Assembly (NCBI RefSeq): GCF_016757755.1
Contig: NZ_CP068437.1
Location: 3,348,001-3,412,000 of the forward strand
DNA length: 64,000 bases
Direction of reading: 5' to 3'
Source: Shewanella sp. KX20019
GTDB taxonomy: Bacteria; Pseudomonadota; Gammaproteobacteria; Enterobacterales; Shewanellaceae
The translations under genes were made by a program, and so were the position numbers. Positions 1-8,678 of this stretch are shown here, one piece after another. How positions within the stretch are numbered: position 1 is the first letter of the stretch; the number at the start of each line of letters is the position of its first letter. The notes under the pieces were generated by a model. The model saw nothing but the letters and a program-made list of their open reading frames with translations, was not told where the DNA came from and ran no database searches.

Positions 1-68
1 GAAAAATCGGTAACTTGAGTTGATGCAAATGGACCGAAGGCAGACATCTCTAGGGTAAGTGGTCTCAT
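1..68 (-). CDS. sbcC: SbcC exonuclease subunit, N-terminal fragment (runs off window)
   Basis: Only the first 22 codons are present. The gene reads leftward out of the window. The visible N-terminus begins MRPLTLEMSAFGPFAST, which resembles the start of SbcC/Rad50-type SMC ATPases, where this strand leads into the Walker A motif (not visible here). The start ATG (68-66) overlaps the sbcD TGA stop (67-65) as ATGA, indicating translational coupling. SbcC is the ATPase partner of SbcD in the SbcCD complex that cleaves hairpins and processes DNA ends. The identification rests on the short N-terminus plus the sbcD neighbour. Confidence 0.85.
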   Translation of the reverse strand, partial: MRPLTLEMSAFGPFASTQVTDF

Positions 69-1210
69 GAGGTGCACTCCGCTTTATGCAACTCGTCAAT
101 CGCAGTGCTCATCGCTTGGTGCTGCGCCTGCGTCATTGAGTCACCTGAGACTTGAGCAAAGAAATCGCTGAACATATCCATCTCACCCTTTTTGATATGA
201 TCTCGGCTTAGTTCAACCTTGCCCTTCTCGCTCATCAATCCAGTACGCTCTAAGTGCAGCACATTAGGATATACACTTCTCAGCTTACCCATGGCATCTA
301 AAATGGCGTTTTTATCGCTCAATCTCACCATCAGGTAATCGTCTCGATTTAGATCGGTTTTACCGATCTCCAGCAATTTGGCTAGCTCACCTTCGACAAT
401 ACGTACATCTCTTTTAGTGGTTAATGGCAGCAACTCGAATTGCGCTTTGCCATCGTCATCAAACTCAACCAAGGTGACAGACTTCTTTTGGTGCTGCTCG
501 CTGAACGAATATTTGAGCATGGAACCCGAATAACGCACATGTTGCGCGCCTTTATATTGCGGCCCATGCAAATGACCTAAGGCTACATAGTTAAAAGGGG
601 TAAACAATGCTGGTGACACCTTATCGGCACCGCCAATACTCAATGGACGCTCTGATTCAGATTCACTACCGCCATCAAGAAAACAATGGCTGAGCACCAC
701 TTTGGGTAAACCTTTACTGTCGTGTTCATGCACCTGTTCAAGCAGTTTAACCATCGCCTGCTCATGAGTACTGACCTCACAGTCAAACACATGACGCACC
801 GTTGCGGGATCGGCATAAGGCAGACCATAAAACACCGCATTGCCCTGCTTACCTTTGAGCTCAATCGGCGTGAGTGTTTTTGTGAGTGGACCGACTATGT
901 GCAAGCCACTATCTATCATCTGTCTTGAGGCAAAGCCCAGACGTTCATGACCATCATGGTTACCCGCTATCATGATCAGCGCAATATTGAGTTCATTAAC
1001 TAAGCGATTTACCACTTCATCTAACAGCGCTACCGCATTGGCGGGCGGAATAGATCTGTCGTAGATATCGCCAGCAACGATTACCGCATCGACATCATGC
1101 TTAACTGCCAGTTCGACAATCTGATTTAATACTGAGCGCTGGTCGTCGAGCAGACTCTGATTATGAAGCTGCCTGCCAATATGCCAGTCAGAAGTATGGA
1201 TAAATTTCAT
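65..1210 (-). CDS. sbcD: SbcD exonuclease subunit (Mre11-type metallophosphoesterase)
   Basis: A 381-residue calcineurin-like phosphoesterase, slightly shorter than E. coli SbcD (about 400). The di-metal motifs are visible in order: DWHIG (residues 8-12), GDIYD (47-51), GNHD (83-86), a later SHCFLDGG, and GHLHGPQ. The capping region follows. With SbcC it forms the Mn-dependent nuclease that opens palindrome hairpins and trims blocked double-strand ends in the cytoplasm. It is transcribed ahead of sbcC with a 4-base ATGA overlap, the usual bacterial order. The start ATG at 1210 gives MKFIHTSDWH, the standard N-terminus of the family. Confidence 0.96.
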   Translation of the reverse strand: MKFIHTSDWHIGRQLHNQSLLDDQRSVLNQIVELAVKHDVDAVIVAGDIYDRSIPPANAVALLDEVVNRLVNELNIALIMIAGNHDGHERLGFASRQMIDSGLHIVGPLTKTLTPIELKGKQGNAVFYGLPYADPATVRHVFDCEVSTHEQAMVKLLEQVHEHDSKGLPKVVLSHCFLDGGSESESERPLSIGGADKVSPALFTPFNYVALGHLHGPQYKGAQHVRYSGSMLKYSFSEQHQKKSVTLVEFDDDGKAQFELLPLTTKRDVRIVEGELAKLLEIGKTDLNRDDYLMVRLSDKNAILDAMGKLRSVYPNVLHLERTGLMSEKGKVELSRDHIKKGEMDMFSDFFAQVSGDSMTQAQHQAMSTAIDELHKAECTS

Positions 1211-1492
1211 GCATTCTCGATTAAAATGAGGGAGATGGTGAACCTGTTTTTTGATTTAGCTATAGTAAGAAAACTATCACGGTTTCACAAGCATGATAAC
1301 CCGTGTAACACTCACTTTGGCCGTCCAAGATGTGTTAATCTTTTTTGAGTTAAGCCCATTTGACAGATCACAGTGATAACTAGATTAATAACCTAGTTTT
1401 GGGATTAACTTTTTGTAATGATTCATCCACGTTGGTGCAAGGGATGGCACGTACAATTCATTTGTCAACCAACAACCCACTAGGATAACAAA

Positions 1493-2032
1493 ATGAAATG
1501 GTCTAAATTAATCTGTGCAGCACTGGCCTTCACATCACTATCAGCACTCGCAGGCCAAGAAGACGACGCACTATCTGCACTCGCATTACAACGCGCTAAT
1601 TACACCTTAGAGCAGGCGATTGAAAAGGTAACTACAGATTACGCTAAGCACATTGTCGAATTTGAAATTGATGATCATGATAATCAAGCAACCTATGATA
1701 TTGAAGCTATCAATCTTGAAACAAAAGAGAAGCATGACATTGAATTAAGCCTTGCTGATGGCACGGTGTTAAAACATAAAACCAAAAATAGCTTAAGCCG
1801 ATTAGATGATGATGACCTGTTAGCGTTACAGGAGTTACAAGCATCAAAATTTAACTTAGGCGCTACCATTGCCCAATTACAGCTAAAATATAGTGCTGAT
1901 GTTTTTGAGTTTGAATTAGAGAATAAAAAAGGCATTACATTCTACAAGTTTAAACTGATGGGCGAGCAAGGCCTTACACGTGTCATTGTAGATGTAACCA
2001 CTGGCAAAGCCATTCCGGTAATGAAGCGCTAA
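1493..2032 (+). CDS. Exported protein with two PepSY domains
   Basis: 179 residues with a clear signal peptide (MKWSKLICAALAFTSLSALA, cleavage before GQED), so it is likely periplasmic. The mature part holds two repeats of the PepSY pattern: roughly residues 33-94 (LEQAIEKVTTDYAKHIVEFEID and following strands) and 112-178 (LGATIAQLQLKYSADVFEFELE then VIVDVTTGKAIPV). PepSY domains are small alpha/beta modules often linked to protease inhibition or envelope sensing. It lies 46 bp upstream of a response regulator/histidine kinase pair on the same strand, a common arrangement in Shewanella-like genomes. That suggests it is either a periplasmic input protein or a target of the pair. The specific function is unknown. 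Confidence 0.85.
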   Translation: MKWSKLICAALAFTSLSALAGQEDDALSALALQRANYTLEQAIEKVTTDYAKHIVEFEIDDHDNQATYDIEAINLETKEKHDIELSLADGTVLKHKTKNSLSRLDDDDLLALQELQASKFNLGATIAQLQLKYSADVFEFELENKKGITFYKFKLMGEQGLTRVIVDVTTGKAIPVMKR

Positions 2033-2049
2033 CTCAGTCAACATTTATG

Positions 2050-2066
2050 GGGGAGTAGCACTCCCC
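2050..2066 (+). promoter_or_regulatory. Hairpin between PepSY gene and response regulator start
   Basis: GGGGAG (2050-2055), a 5-base loop, and CTCCCC (2061-2066) form a GC-rich stem, followed at once by TAGGGAAATTTTTTG. The T-run and the adjacent AGGGAAA ribosome binding site mean it could act as a partial terminator or could modulate translation of the TTG-initiated regulator. Seen in sequence; the role is inferred. Confidence 0.45.
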
Positions 2067-2078
2067 TAGGGAAATTTT

Positions 2079-2762
2079 TTGCGAATTCTTGTTATTGAAG
2101 ATAACCAGACTACTCGTCAATACTTACAAAAAGCCCTTCAAGAACAGGGCTATGAGATTGATCTAGCCGATAATGGCCAAGATGGATTATTCTTAGCGCT
2201 TGAGGGCGACTACCAATTAATAGTGCTTGACCGGATGCTACCTAAATTAGATGGCCTAACGGTATTATCGACGTTAAGAAACGCGGGAAAACAAACACCC
2301 GTACTGATTTTAAGTGCCTTAGATAGCGTCTCTGAACGTGTAAAAGGACTGCGTGAAGGCGGTGATGATTATCTCATTAAACCTTTTGCACTTTCTGAGC
2401 TACTAGTACGTATAGAGATTTTAATTCAGCGCAAAGGTACCCATAGCGAAAAGATAACCAGCGTTTTACACGTTGCCGACCTTAAAATGGATCTGCTTTC
2501 TCATCGGGTGTTCCGAGGCCCAACTGAAATATCCCTGCAACCAAAAGAGTTTAAGCTGTTGCGTTATTTGATGGAGCATAACGGACAAGTGGTATCTCGC
2601 TCGTTATTGTTTGAAGCAGTTTGGGACTATCAATTTGATCCACAAACGAATGTTATTGATGTTCATATGGCAAGATTGCGTAAAAAGGTAGAATTTGATG
2701 GTCTTACCCCCTTACTTGAAACAGTACGTGGCGTCGGTTACAGAATGGTGGAGCAGCGTTAA
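2079..2762 (+). CDS. OmpR/PhoB-family response regulator
   Basis: 227 residues. The N-terminal receiver domain (about 1-115) has the acidic pair in VIEDN, the phosphoacceptor Asp in VLDRMLPKLDG (about residue 51), and the conserved Lys in LIKPF. The C-terminal winged helix (about 130-225) ends in the typical TVRGVGYRM strand. The only start in register with the receiver fold is TTG at 2079 (MRILVIEDN), preceded by AGGGAAA. It is paired with the histidine kinase immediately downstream. The layout resembles QseB/PmrA-type regulators, but the regulon cannot be told from sequence. It probably also controls the upstream PepSY gene. Confidence 0.93.
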   Translation: MRILVIEDNQTTRQYLQKALQEQGYEIDLADNGQDGLFLALEGDYQLIVLDRMLPKLDGLTVLSTLRNAGKQTPVLILSALDSVSERVKGLREGGDDYLIKPFALSELLVRIEILIQRKGTHSEKITSVLHVADLKMDLLSHRVFRGPTEISLQPKEFKLLRYLMEHNGQVVSRSLLFEAVWDYQFDPQTNVIDVHMARLRKKVEFDGLTPLLETVRGVGYRMVEQR

Positions 2763-2775
2763 AACTGCCCACTCG

Positions 2776-4089
2776 GTGTGGCGTTTAACTCGTTTGTATA
2801 CTGGTTTGTTATTATCAGTAGTGTCTATCTTATTGATAGTCTTGTATCAATTAAGCATTGGTCAAATGAACCGTCAGCAAGGGTTACAAATAGCCAATAT
2901 TATTGCTCAGCAAACATTACTTGCTGAGCAACTAAGTACTGAGCAGTTTCTTGAACAATTTGAACTGCAGGCTCAAAGTTCACGTCAATACATTCTGAGT
3001 TATCAAACAAAGAAAGAGCTTATTGGTAGACTTAGCGAAATCCCAACAACTTTATCGCAATGCCCAAGCTTATCTCGTTTCCCGATTTGGTTAGACCAAT
3101 TTGATGAGCTCAGACTGGTTTCCGGTTGTTCTCAGTCTATGGCCTCTGGAGCACTCATTATCGCTGTCGACGATGAATCATTATATGAACTTAAAGGACA
3201 GTTTATTAGTGCTTCAGCCGTTGCATTATTACTGGCCGTATTGCTCGGCATAATAACCGGATTGGTTTTTTCAATGCGCGTATTAAAACGCATTAACAGC
3301 TTTAATCAAGTCGCATTACAGGTTGAGTCAGGCCAATTGAGCGCACGTGTCGCTATATCTGAACAAAATGATGAATATGATCATATGGCGTTACATATCA
3401 ATACCATGCTCAGTCAACTGCAGCACTCTTTTGAAACAATTTCCGGGATTACTGATGCGATTGCTCATGATTTACGTACGCCAATGAGCCATTTAAGGCA
3501 ACAAATTGAATCGGAGATATTAAGTAAACGGCAACTGAACCTGCCCACTGAACAGCTACAACCTATGCTAGATAAGCTCGACGAGATACTATTCACCTTT
3601 AGTGCAATGCTAGAGTTAACTAGGCTTCAGCAACAAAAAGAGAGCAACAGCCAATACTTTAAAACAGTTAATTTAAAGCAAATCATTGTGGATGCTGTGG
3701 ATTTAATTGAGCCAATTGCAGAAGAGAAACAACAAGTTGTTAATATAGCAAGCGCTGAGCCCTTATCTATTCAAGGTGATGCAACACTATTGTTCCGAGC
3801 CATATATAATCTACTAGAAAACGCCAGTAAGTACGCCGGAAAAAGTGCACAAATCAGCGTTCAGCTAACCCACCGCGGTTTTACTGTCAGCGATAATGGT
3901 CCTGGTATTTCTGATATCGAAAAGCAAAAAGTTTTTCAGCGCTTATATCGCATTGAAAAAAGCCGCAGTGTGGCTGGTTTTGGCTTAGGCCTGACCTTAG
4001 TAAAAGCCATAATACAACTGCATAACGGAAAAATAGAGTTACTGGATAATAAGCCTGGATTAATCGTCAACGTTGAATTTGTAGACTAA
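2776..4089 (+). CDS. Sensor histidine kinase
   Basis: A membrane kinase of about 438 residues. It has an N-terminal TM helix (LLLSVVSILLIVLYQL), a periplasmic sensor region of about 120 residues, and a second TM (AVALLLAVLLGIITGLVF). A HAMP linker follows, then an H-box (AIAHDLRTPMSHLR, phosphoacceptor His), an N-box (NLLENASKYAG), a G1 motif (DNGPGI) and a G2 motif (GFGLGLTLV). The reading frame is open from 2695, but that start would overlap the regulator by more than 60 bp. GTG at 2776, just before the first TM, is the more natural start, although no strong Shine-Dalgarno precedes it. It is the partner of the upstream response regulator. The ligand is unknown. Confidence 0.9.
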   Translation: MWRLTRLYTGLLLSVVSILLIVLYQLSIGQMNRQQGLQIANIIAQQTLLAEQLSTEQFLEQFELQAQSSRQYILSYQTKKELIGRLSEIPTTLSQCPSLSRFPIWLDQFDELRLVSGCSQSMASGALIIAVDDESLYELKGQFISASAVALLLAVLLGIITGLVFSMRVLKRINSFNQVALQVESGQLSARVAISEQNDEYDHMALHINTMLSQLQHSFETISGITDAIAHDLRTPMSHLRQQIESEILSKRQLNLPTEQLQPMLDKLDEILFTFSAMLELTRLQQQKESNSQYFKTVNLKQIIVDAVDLIEPIAEEKQQVVNIASAEPLSIQGDATLLFRAIYNLLENASKYAGKSAQISVQLTHRGFTVSDNGPGISDIEKQKVFQRLYRIEKSRSVAGFGLGLTLVKAIIQLHNGKIELLDNKPGLIVNVEFVD

Positions 4090-4110
4090 AAAAGGTAACA
4101 GATGAAAGCA

Positions 4111-5580
4111 TCACTTAACCAATTGAACCCATAATCGTATATCGTCACGAACTTCAGACAGTGGGCGGACTCCGGCTTCCAAAATTACATCATGAAATGC
4201 AGCAATATTAAAATCATCACCTAAAAGTTCTCGAGCTCGCTTTCGTTCAGATAGAATCATATCCGCCCCCAGCATATAGCTCAGCGATTGACCCGGCATC
4301 GCAATATAACGGTCCACTTCGATTTCAATCTCCTGACGTGACATAACCGTATTGTCCATCATGAAATTTATTGCATCCACCCTCGACCAGCCACGCAATT
4401 GCAGTCCAGGTTCAACAATAAGACGACTAGCCGCCCAAAGGTGCTTGGCAATCATGCCTTGACGAGCATACGTTGAGGAGTAAAGGTTCATTTCATCAGC
4501 CAGATACTCCCCATAGAGTGCCCACCCCTCAAGAATTCCGGCATTATATCCCTTCGATGGAATCTCTCGTGGATATGCTACCCATAGGTGATGCCCTGGT
4601 ATTCCTTCATGAAAAGCGATCACCTCTGCCATCAGACGTCGCTCATTTGGCCGTGATGTATTTATGATGTACTTGGCTGGTGAGTTTTCCTGAGCTTTAG
4701 CGTAATAACCTGCAGGTGCAGAATCTTGCAGGTACTTGGGCATTTCACTCACAATCAATTTCTGCGTTATTTGCTTTGAAAATGACAATTGGGTTTTACT
4801 TTGTGCCCGCGTTAAAGCCATCTCAGAAACAGATACTATCTCATTGACGCTAGTGTTGTTATCTTCAGTGGATATACGCAGAGCTTTAAGCATGCTCTTG
4901 AACGTATCGCCCTTTTGGCCTGTCGCAAGTAGTTGATGGCGAGATTCACTGAGTAATCGTTGACCCACATCTTCGATCTCTTTTTGGGAAAGATTCAAAG
5001 TCGTCCACCATGATACCGCCGACAAAAAACAGCCAGCCTCATTGTTGACTTTGGATAGACTCGGATCACTGCTTGCTACTGGAAGATACTCTTTTTTAAG
5101 AAATTGATTAAAATCTGACACTGAAGGAACGATACTGTTGCTGATCAGAGTGTTCCACAGTGCCGCATTATTATGAGTGGGAGAATTGAAAGTGTACTTA
5201 GAATTTGTCATGGTGAGATCAGACAACAGGTCGTGAATTTGTTGTTGCACACGAACAACTACCGCATGCGGAGCAGTTTCTTTAGAGCTAATACCTAATC
5301 GTAACGTCTCGATCGCTAATGTGATTGCTGCGGGGGCTTGCGACCAACTTATAATGGCCTCTTTTGCGGCTTCAGGTCCCGCGACCACTGTGTTCTGCCA
5401 CTGTCTAGGCCACTTAACTTGCCAACCAATCACCTGATTAAGATGACGTAAATCAGTATTACAACTTCTAAGCGCTTGCGCAGCAAAGCCACTATCGGCA
5501 ATAAGTTGCTGGCCATGCACATTGCAACAAAACATCATAAGTGCAACCATAAAACCTGCCAAAGATCCTTTTACTTTCAT
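4111..5580 (-). CDS. Exported DUF885 family protein (putative zinc metallopeptidase)
   Basis: 489 residues from ATG 5580, chosen because AAGGAGTGAG sits just upstream and the protein then begins with a signal peptide (MKVKGSLAGFMVALMMFCCNVHG). DUF885 proteins carry a gluzincin-like HExxxGHH motif, visible here as HEGIPGHH at about residue 323. The glutamate-rich segment ILEGWALYGEYLADE follows about 25 residues later. These suggest a periplasmic zinc peptidase, but no substrate can be named. It is convergent with the histidine kinase gene, with only about 20 bp between stops. A paralogue sits at 22195-24018 in the same window. Confidence 0.85.
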   Translation of the reverse strand: MKVKGSLAGFMVALMMFCCNVHGQQLIADSGFAAQALRSCNTDLRHLNQVIGWQVKWPRQWQNTVVAGPEAAKEAIISWSQAPAAITLAIETLRLGISSKETAPHAVVVRVQQQIHDLLSDLTMTNSKYTFNSPTHNNAALWNTLISNSIVPSVSDFNQFLKKEYLPVASSDPSLSKVNNEAGCFLSAVSWWTTLNLSQKEIEDVGQRLLSESRHQLLATGQKGDTFKSMLKALRISTEDNNTSVNEIVSVSEMALTRAQSKTQLSFSKQITQKLIVSEMPKYLQDSAPAGYYAKAQENSPAKYIINTSRPNERRLMAEVIAFHEGIPGHHLWVAYPREIPSKGYNAGILEGWALYGEYLADEMNLYSSTYARQGMIAKHLWAASRLIVEPGLQLRGWSRVDAINFMMDNTVMSRQEIEIEVDRYIAMPGQSLSYMLGADMILSERKRARELLGDDFNIAAFHDVILEAGVRPLSEVRDDIRLWVQLVK

Positions 5581-6194
5581 ACTCACTCCTTGAATGACAA
5601 ACCTGCGGATATTAATGCTGTAGAAGCTCACCTGTTTTACAGGTCAAATTTCAAAAAAACGATGATACCTTTGCTTAATATTGCCACTTAATAAAGCACA
5701 TAATGCCTATAAACAATAGCACTCTATATGACGAAAACTAGCGGTTACTTTAACGAGAAATGTAAGGGGTTAATTAAAGGGATATGCTAGCTAAAACCAT
5801 CCTTATATCCAGAAAATAGCAATCTTTCATTTCAGACTAAAACTGAACGATATCTCTCTAAACACTAACCATGACACCGAGCTCTTTCGTTATACTGCAA
5901 GCCGAATAAAAGCCTAAGTCTATGGGCATAATTCGACATCTAAAGTCAGCGCCGCGTTTTAGTCTCTGCGCATGCTTCTAGGACAGAATTCAGCCATCAT
6001 TCTTTGGGTACATCATTCACTTTGACCTAACTCGAACCCTGAGTAACTGAACAAAAAAATTGCAATTTTTCTCACAAAACATGACGTATTCCAAATTAGT
6101 CACTAATAAATTAAATAATCAGTGCGTTTGCCGCTAAATATTGTTACTACAGGCACTCTTTTAAGTCCTTTCGGTATCTTCAGGTGTAGCTGTC
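5581..6194. other. Intergenic region upstream of avtA and the DUF885 gene
   Basis: 614 bases without a convincing gene between two divergent genes. It presumably holds both promoters. No tRNA, repeat array or insertion-sequence end was recognised. Confidence 0.6.
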
Positions 6195-7457
6195 ATGCAG
6201 TATTCAAAGTTTGGTGAGAAATTTAATCGTAACTCCGGCATTAATCAGTTGATGAATGACCTCAATGAAGGGCTGCGTACACCAGGCGCCATTATGTTGG
6301 GGGGTGGCAACCCAGCCACTATTCCTGCGATGCAAGATTACTTTCACCAAGCAGCAAGCGACATGCTAGTAAACGGTGAACTGGTTGCTGCACTAGGTAA
6401 TTATGATGGTCCTCAGGGTAAAGATACCTTCTTAAAAGCCTTAGCTAACTTGTTACGAGAAACCTATGGTTGGGAGATCAGCGAGAAAAATATCAGCTTG
6501 ACCAATGGTAGCCAGAGCGCTTTTTTCTATCTGTTTAATCTGCTTGCAGGTAAGCAAGTTGACGGCAGCCATAAGAGAATTTTACTACCATTAGCACCTG
6601 AATATATCGGCTATAATGATGCGGGTCTTGATGATGATATTTTTGTCTCCTATCGCCCTGAAATCGAGATGCTCGATAACCGCTTATTTAAGTATCATGT
6701 TGACTTTGAACAGCTACAAGTAGATGACTCAGTGGCAGCAATATGTGTCTCCAGACCAACAAACCCTACCGGCAATGTGCTGACTGACAGCGAAGTGGCC
6801 AAGTTAGATAAATTAGCCCGTGAAAAGGGCATCCCTCTTATCATCGATAATGCCTATGGCACACCTTTTCCTAATATTATTTTTGAAGAGGTCACTCCCT
6901 TTTGGAACAGCAACACCATATTGTGCATGAGTTTATCTAAATTGGGCTTACCAGGTGTTCGCTGCGGCATTGTCATCGCTAATGAAGAGATCACTCAGGC
7001 GCTGACCAATCTTAATGGCATCATCAGTTTAGCCCCTGGCGGTTTCGGCCCTGCTATTGCCAAGCACATGATTGAATCAGGCGATCTATTACGCTTAAGC
7101 GAATCGGTAATAAAACCTTTTTATAAACAAAAATCAGAGTTTGCGTTGTCGTTACTGCAACAATCCATCACTGATAGCCGATTCAAAATTCATAAACCTG
7201 AAGGCGCCATGTTCCTCTGGCTCTGGTTCGATGAGCTGCCCATCACCACCATGGAGCTCTATAATCGACTAAAATCCCGCGGAGTATTGATTGTCCCTGG
7301 TGAGTATTTCTTCTTTGGGCAGAAAGACCAGCCTAAAGGAAAGTGGGATCACGCTCAGCAATGTTTACGGATGAACTATGTCCAAGATGAAAGCAAAATG
7401 CGCGCAGGTATTGCGATAATCGCTGAAGAGGTGATTAAGGCTTACGCGCAAGCTTAA
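6195..7457 (+). CDS. avtA: Valine-pyruvate aminotransferase AvtA
   Basis: 420 residues, essentially the length of E. coli AvtA (417) and similar end to end by recall: FGEKFNRNSGINQLMNDLNEG, PGAIMLGGGNPA, YDGPQGK, NGSQSAFFYLFNL. The PLP-binding lysine is in SLSKLGLPGVRCG, and the cofactor-contacting Asn and Asp/Tyr residues are in SRPTNPTGN and IIDNAYG. It is a fold-type I PLP enzyme that moves amino groups between valine, alanine and their keto acids in the cytoplasm. It is a single gene with its own promoter region. Confidence 0.95.
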   Translation: MQYSKFGEKFNRNSGINQLMNDLNEGLRTPGAIMLGGGNPATIPAMQDYFHQAASDMLVNGELVAALGNYDGPQGKDTFLKALANLLRETYGWEISEKNISLTNGSQSAFFYLFNLLAGKQVDGSHKRILLPLAPEYIGYNDAGLDDDIFVSYRPEIEMLDNRLFKYHVDFEQLQVDDSVAAICVSRPTNPTGNVLTDSEVAKLDKLAREKGIPLIIDNAYGTPFPNIIFEEVTPFWNSNTILCMSLSKLGLPGVRCGIVIANEEITQALTNLNGIISLAPGGFGPAIAKHMIESGDLLRLSESVIKPFYKQKSEFALSLLQQSITDSRFKIHKPEGAMFLWLWFDELPITTMELYNRLKSRGVLIVPGEYFFFGQKDQPKGKWDHAQQCLRMNYVQDESKMRAGIAIIAEEVIKAYAQA

Positions 7458-7525
7458 TCTACAGATATTAATAGCAAACTTATATAGTTAGTAACCATCG
7501 GTAAAATCGGCACTATTTGCACTAT

Positions 7526-7555
7526 CGCGTAAGTTAAATCCCTATAACTTACGCG
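7526..7555 (+). terminator. Hairpin downstream of avtA
   Basis: A perfect 11-bp stem (CGCGTAAGTTA / TAACTTACGCG) with an 8-base loop, starting about 70 bp after the avtA stop. It is followed by TGTTTATCTT, a weak U-tract. Likely the avtA terminator, possibly also insulating the convergent metal locus. Confidence 0.5.
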
Positions 7556-7582
7556 TGTTTATCTTAAATAAAAGCCTATGAC

Positions 7583-7942
7583 TTAATGCGCATGTCCATG
7601 GCTTTTATTAAACTTTTTACTTTCTTCTACAGTTTTCACTTGGCCACTTTTATCAATAGTGAAATACAATGTTTGGCCGATTTTGGCGTTATAACCCTTG
7701 ATGATAAATCCATCTTTTGCTTGCTCAGAAAGCACAAACTCAGATTTGGCAACTTGACTCCAGCTGTCATCGATTTTGCCAACTGACATGCCATGATCTT
7801 TAAAGGACAGCATTTTTGCTGAGGTTTGTGCTAATTTTACGGCCGCGTCAGCTTCCATGACACTATGGCCGTCACCGTGAGCAAAAGCTTGCGAAGACAG
7901 AGATACGAGAGCGGCGCAGATGATGATTGATAGTTTTTTCAT
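7583..7942 (-). CDS. Small exported DUF6488-type protein of metal-efflux loci
   Basis: 119 residues with a signal peptide (MKKLSIIICAALVSLSSQAFA) and a mature start rich in His (HGDGHSVMEADAA). A second His cluster ends the protein (KSHGHAH). The middle (IIKGYNAKIGQTLYFTIDKSGQVK) is PepSY-like in pattern. The His-rich ends suggest periplasmic metal binding. It is the last gene of the minus-strand metal cluster, about 200 bp after the anchor-protein gene. The family assignment is from memory and context; metal binding is inferred. Confidence 0.75.
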   Translation of the reverse strand: MKKLSIIICAALVSLSSQAFAHGDGHSVMEADAAVKLAQTSAKMLSFKDHGMSVGKIDDSWSQVAKSEFVLSEQAKDGFIIKGYNAKIGQTLYFTIDKSGQVKTVEESKKFNKSHGHAH

Positions 7943-8056
7943 GGGTGTTCCTAGATAAATGATTCAATGTAGCGACTTAAAAACTCGGTTTCATAGCGGT
8001 GACTGATTATTGCAAATCACCATTAATGAGAACCCTAAGACTAAGTCGCTCTTTAA

Positions 8057-8103
8057 AAGCGTTTGTGACAACAGCAACTTATTAGGCCTGTTTACAAACG
8101 CTT
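8057..8103 (-). terminator. 10-bp inverted repeat between anchor protein and DUF6488 gene
   Basis: AAGCGTTTGT (8057-8066) and ACAAACGCTT (8094-8103) are perfect inverse complements around a 27-base loop. Read on the minus strand, the second arm is followed by TTTAAAG. It may be a weak terminator, or a processing hairpin that separates the distal DUF6488 gene from the main operon. Confidence 0.35.
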
Positions 8104-8142
8104 ATTGCGACAGGTTTTTATACATGCTTGCCGTATTACAAC

Positions 8143-8658
8143 TTATTTCAAACCTTCAACGATATATTCACCGCTAAAGCTGAGTTGAATTTTGATACTT
8201 TTGTCCGTGTTGTTCTTCCAGTACCAACCGTGTGAGCCGTCGAACGGGACGGTAAAGCTGCCTTTCATCTCAGGCAATGTGCCGATGGTGTAACTCTCAA
8301 AATAGCCCGTGGTATCACCTGCTGGCTCACCGTGCAAGTCAACATAAAGATCGCCGCCATCGGTTTGCCATTCATAAGTGACTTTTTCAAACTTGTTCAT
8401 CGACAGTTTGTACTCAATGCCCTTACCTGCAGGCACGGTGAGTACCACAGATTGATTGGCACTATCGCCGCTTTGCTGAGCCCCTTGAGTCACCTCACCT
8501 TGCTCGTTAAACACGGTCAGCCCTAACGCCTTCCCCACACCCGTTGGATCGATGTTGTACTCAGCTGGCAAGATAAACAGCACTAATACGATGCCGGCAA
8601 CAATTGACGAACCTAAAGTCGCTTTAGTCAGCGAACCATTGTTTTCTGTTGAGCTCAT
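8143..8658 (-). CDS. Membrane-anchored beta-domain protein of the metal cluster
   Basis: 171 residues. One N-terminal TM helix (SSIVAGIVLVLFILPAEY) is followed directly by the motif NIDPTGVGKALGLT. A soluble, presumably periplasmic, beta-rich domain of about 100 residues comes next (PAGKGIEYKLSMNKFEKVTYEW; GYFESYT; GSHGWYWKNNTD; IKIQLSFSGEY). Proteins of this design are annotated as transmembrane anchor proteins beside HupE and CzcA genes; the activity is unknown. ATG 8658 has AAGAGA upstream. An alternative in-frame ATG at 8679 overlaps the hupE stop (TAATG) and would add seven residues. Confidence 0.8.
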   Translation of the reverse strand: MSSTENNGSLTKATLGSSIVAGIVLVLFILPAEYNIDPTGVGKALGLTVFNEQGEVTQGAQQSGDSANQSVVLTVPAGKGIEYKLSMNKFEKVTYEWQTDGGDLYVDLHGEPAGDTTGYFESYTIGTLPEMKGSFTVPFDGSHGWYWKNNTDKSIKIQLSFSGEYIVEGLK

Positions 8659-8678
8659 AAAAATATTTCTCTTTTTCA

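Noticed and set aside
7943..8142. Possible BlaI operator upstream of the DUF6488 gene
   Set aside because: Only one half-site (TCGGTTT near 7985) is present; the partner half at the right spacing is missing.
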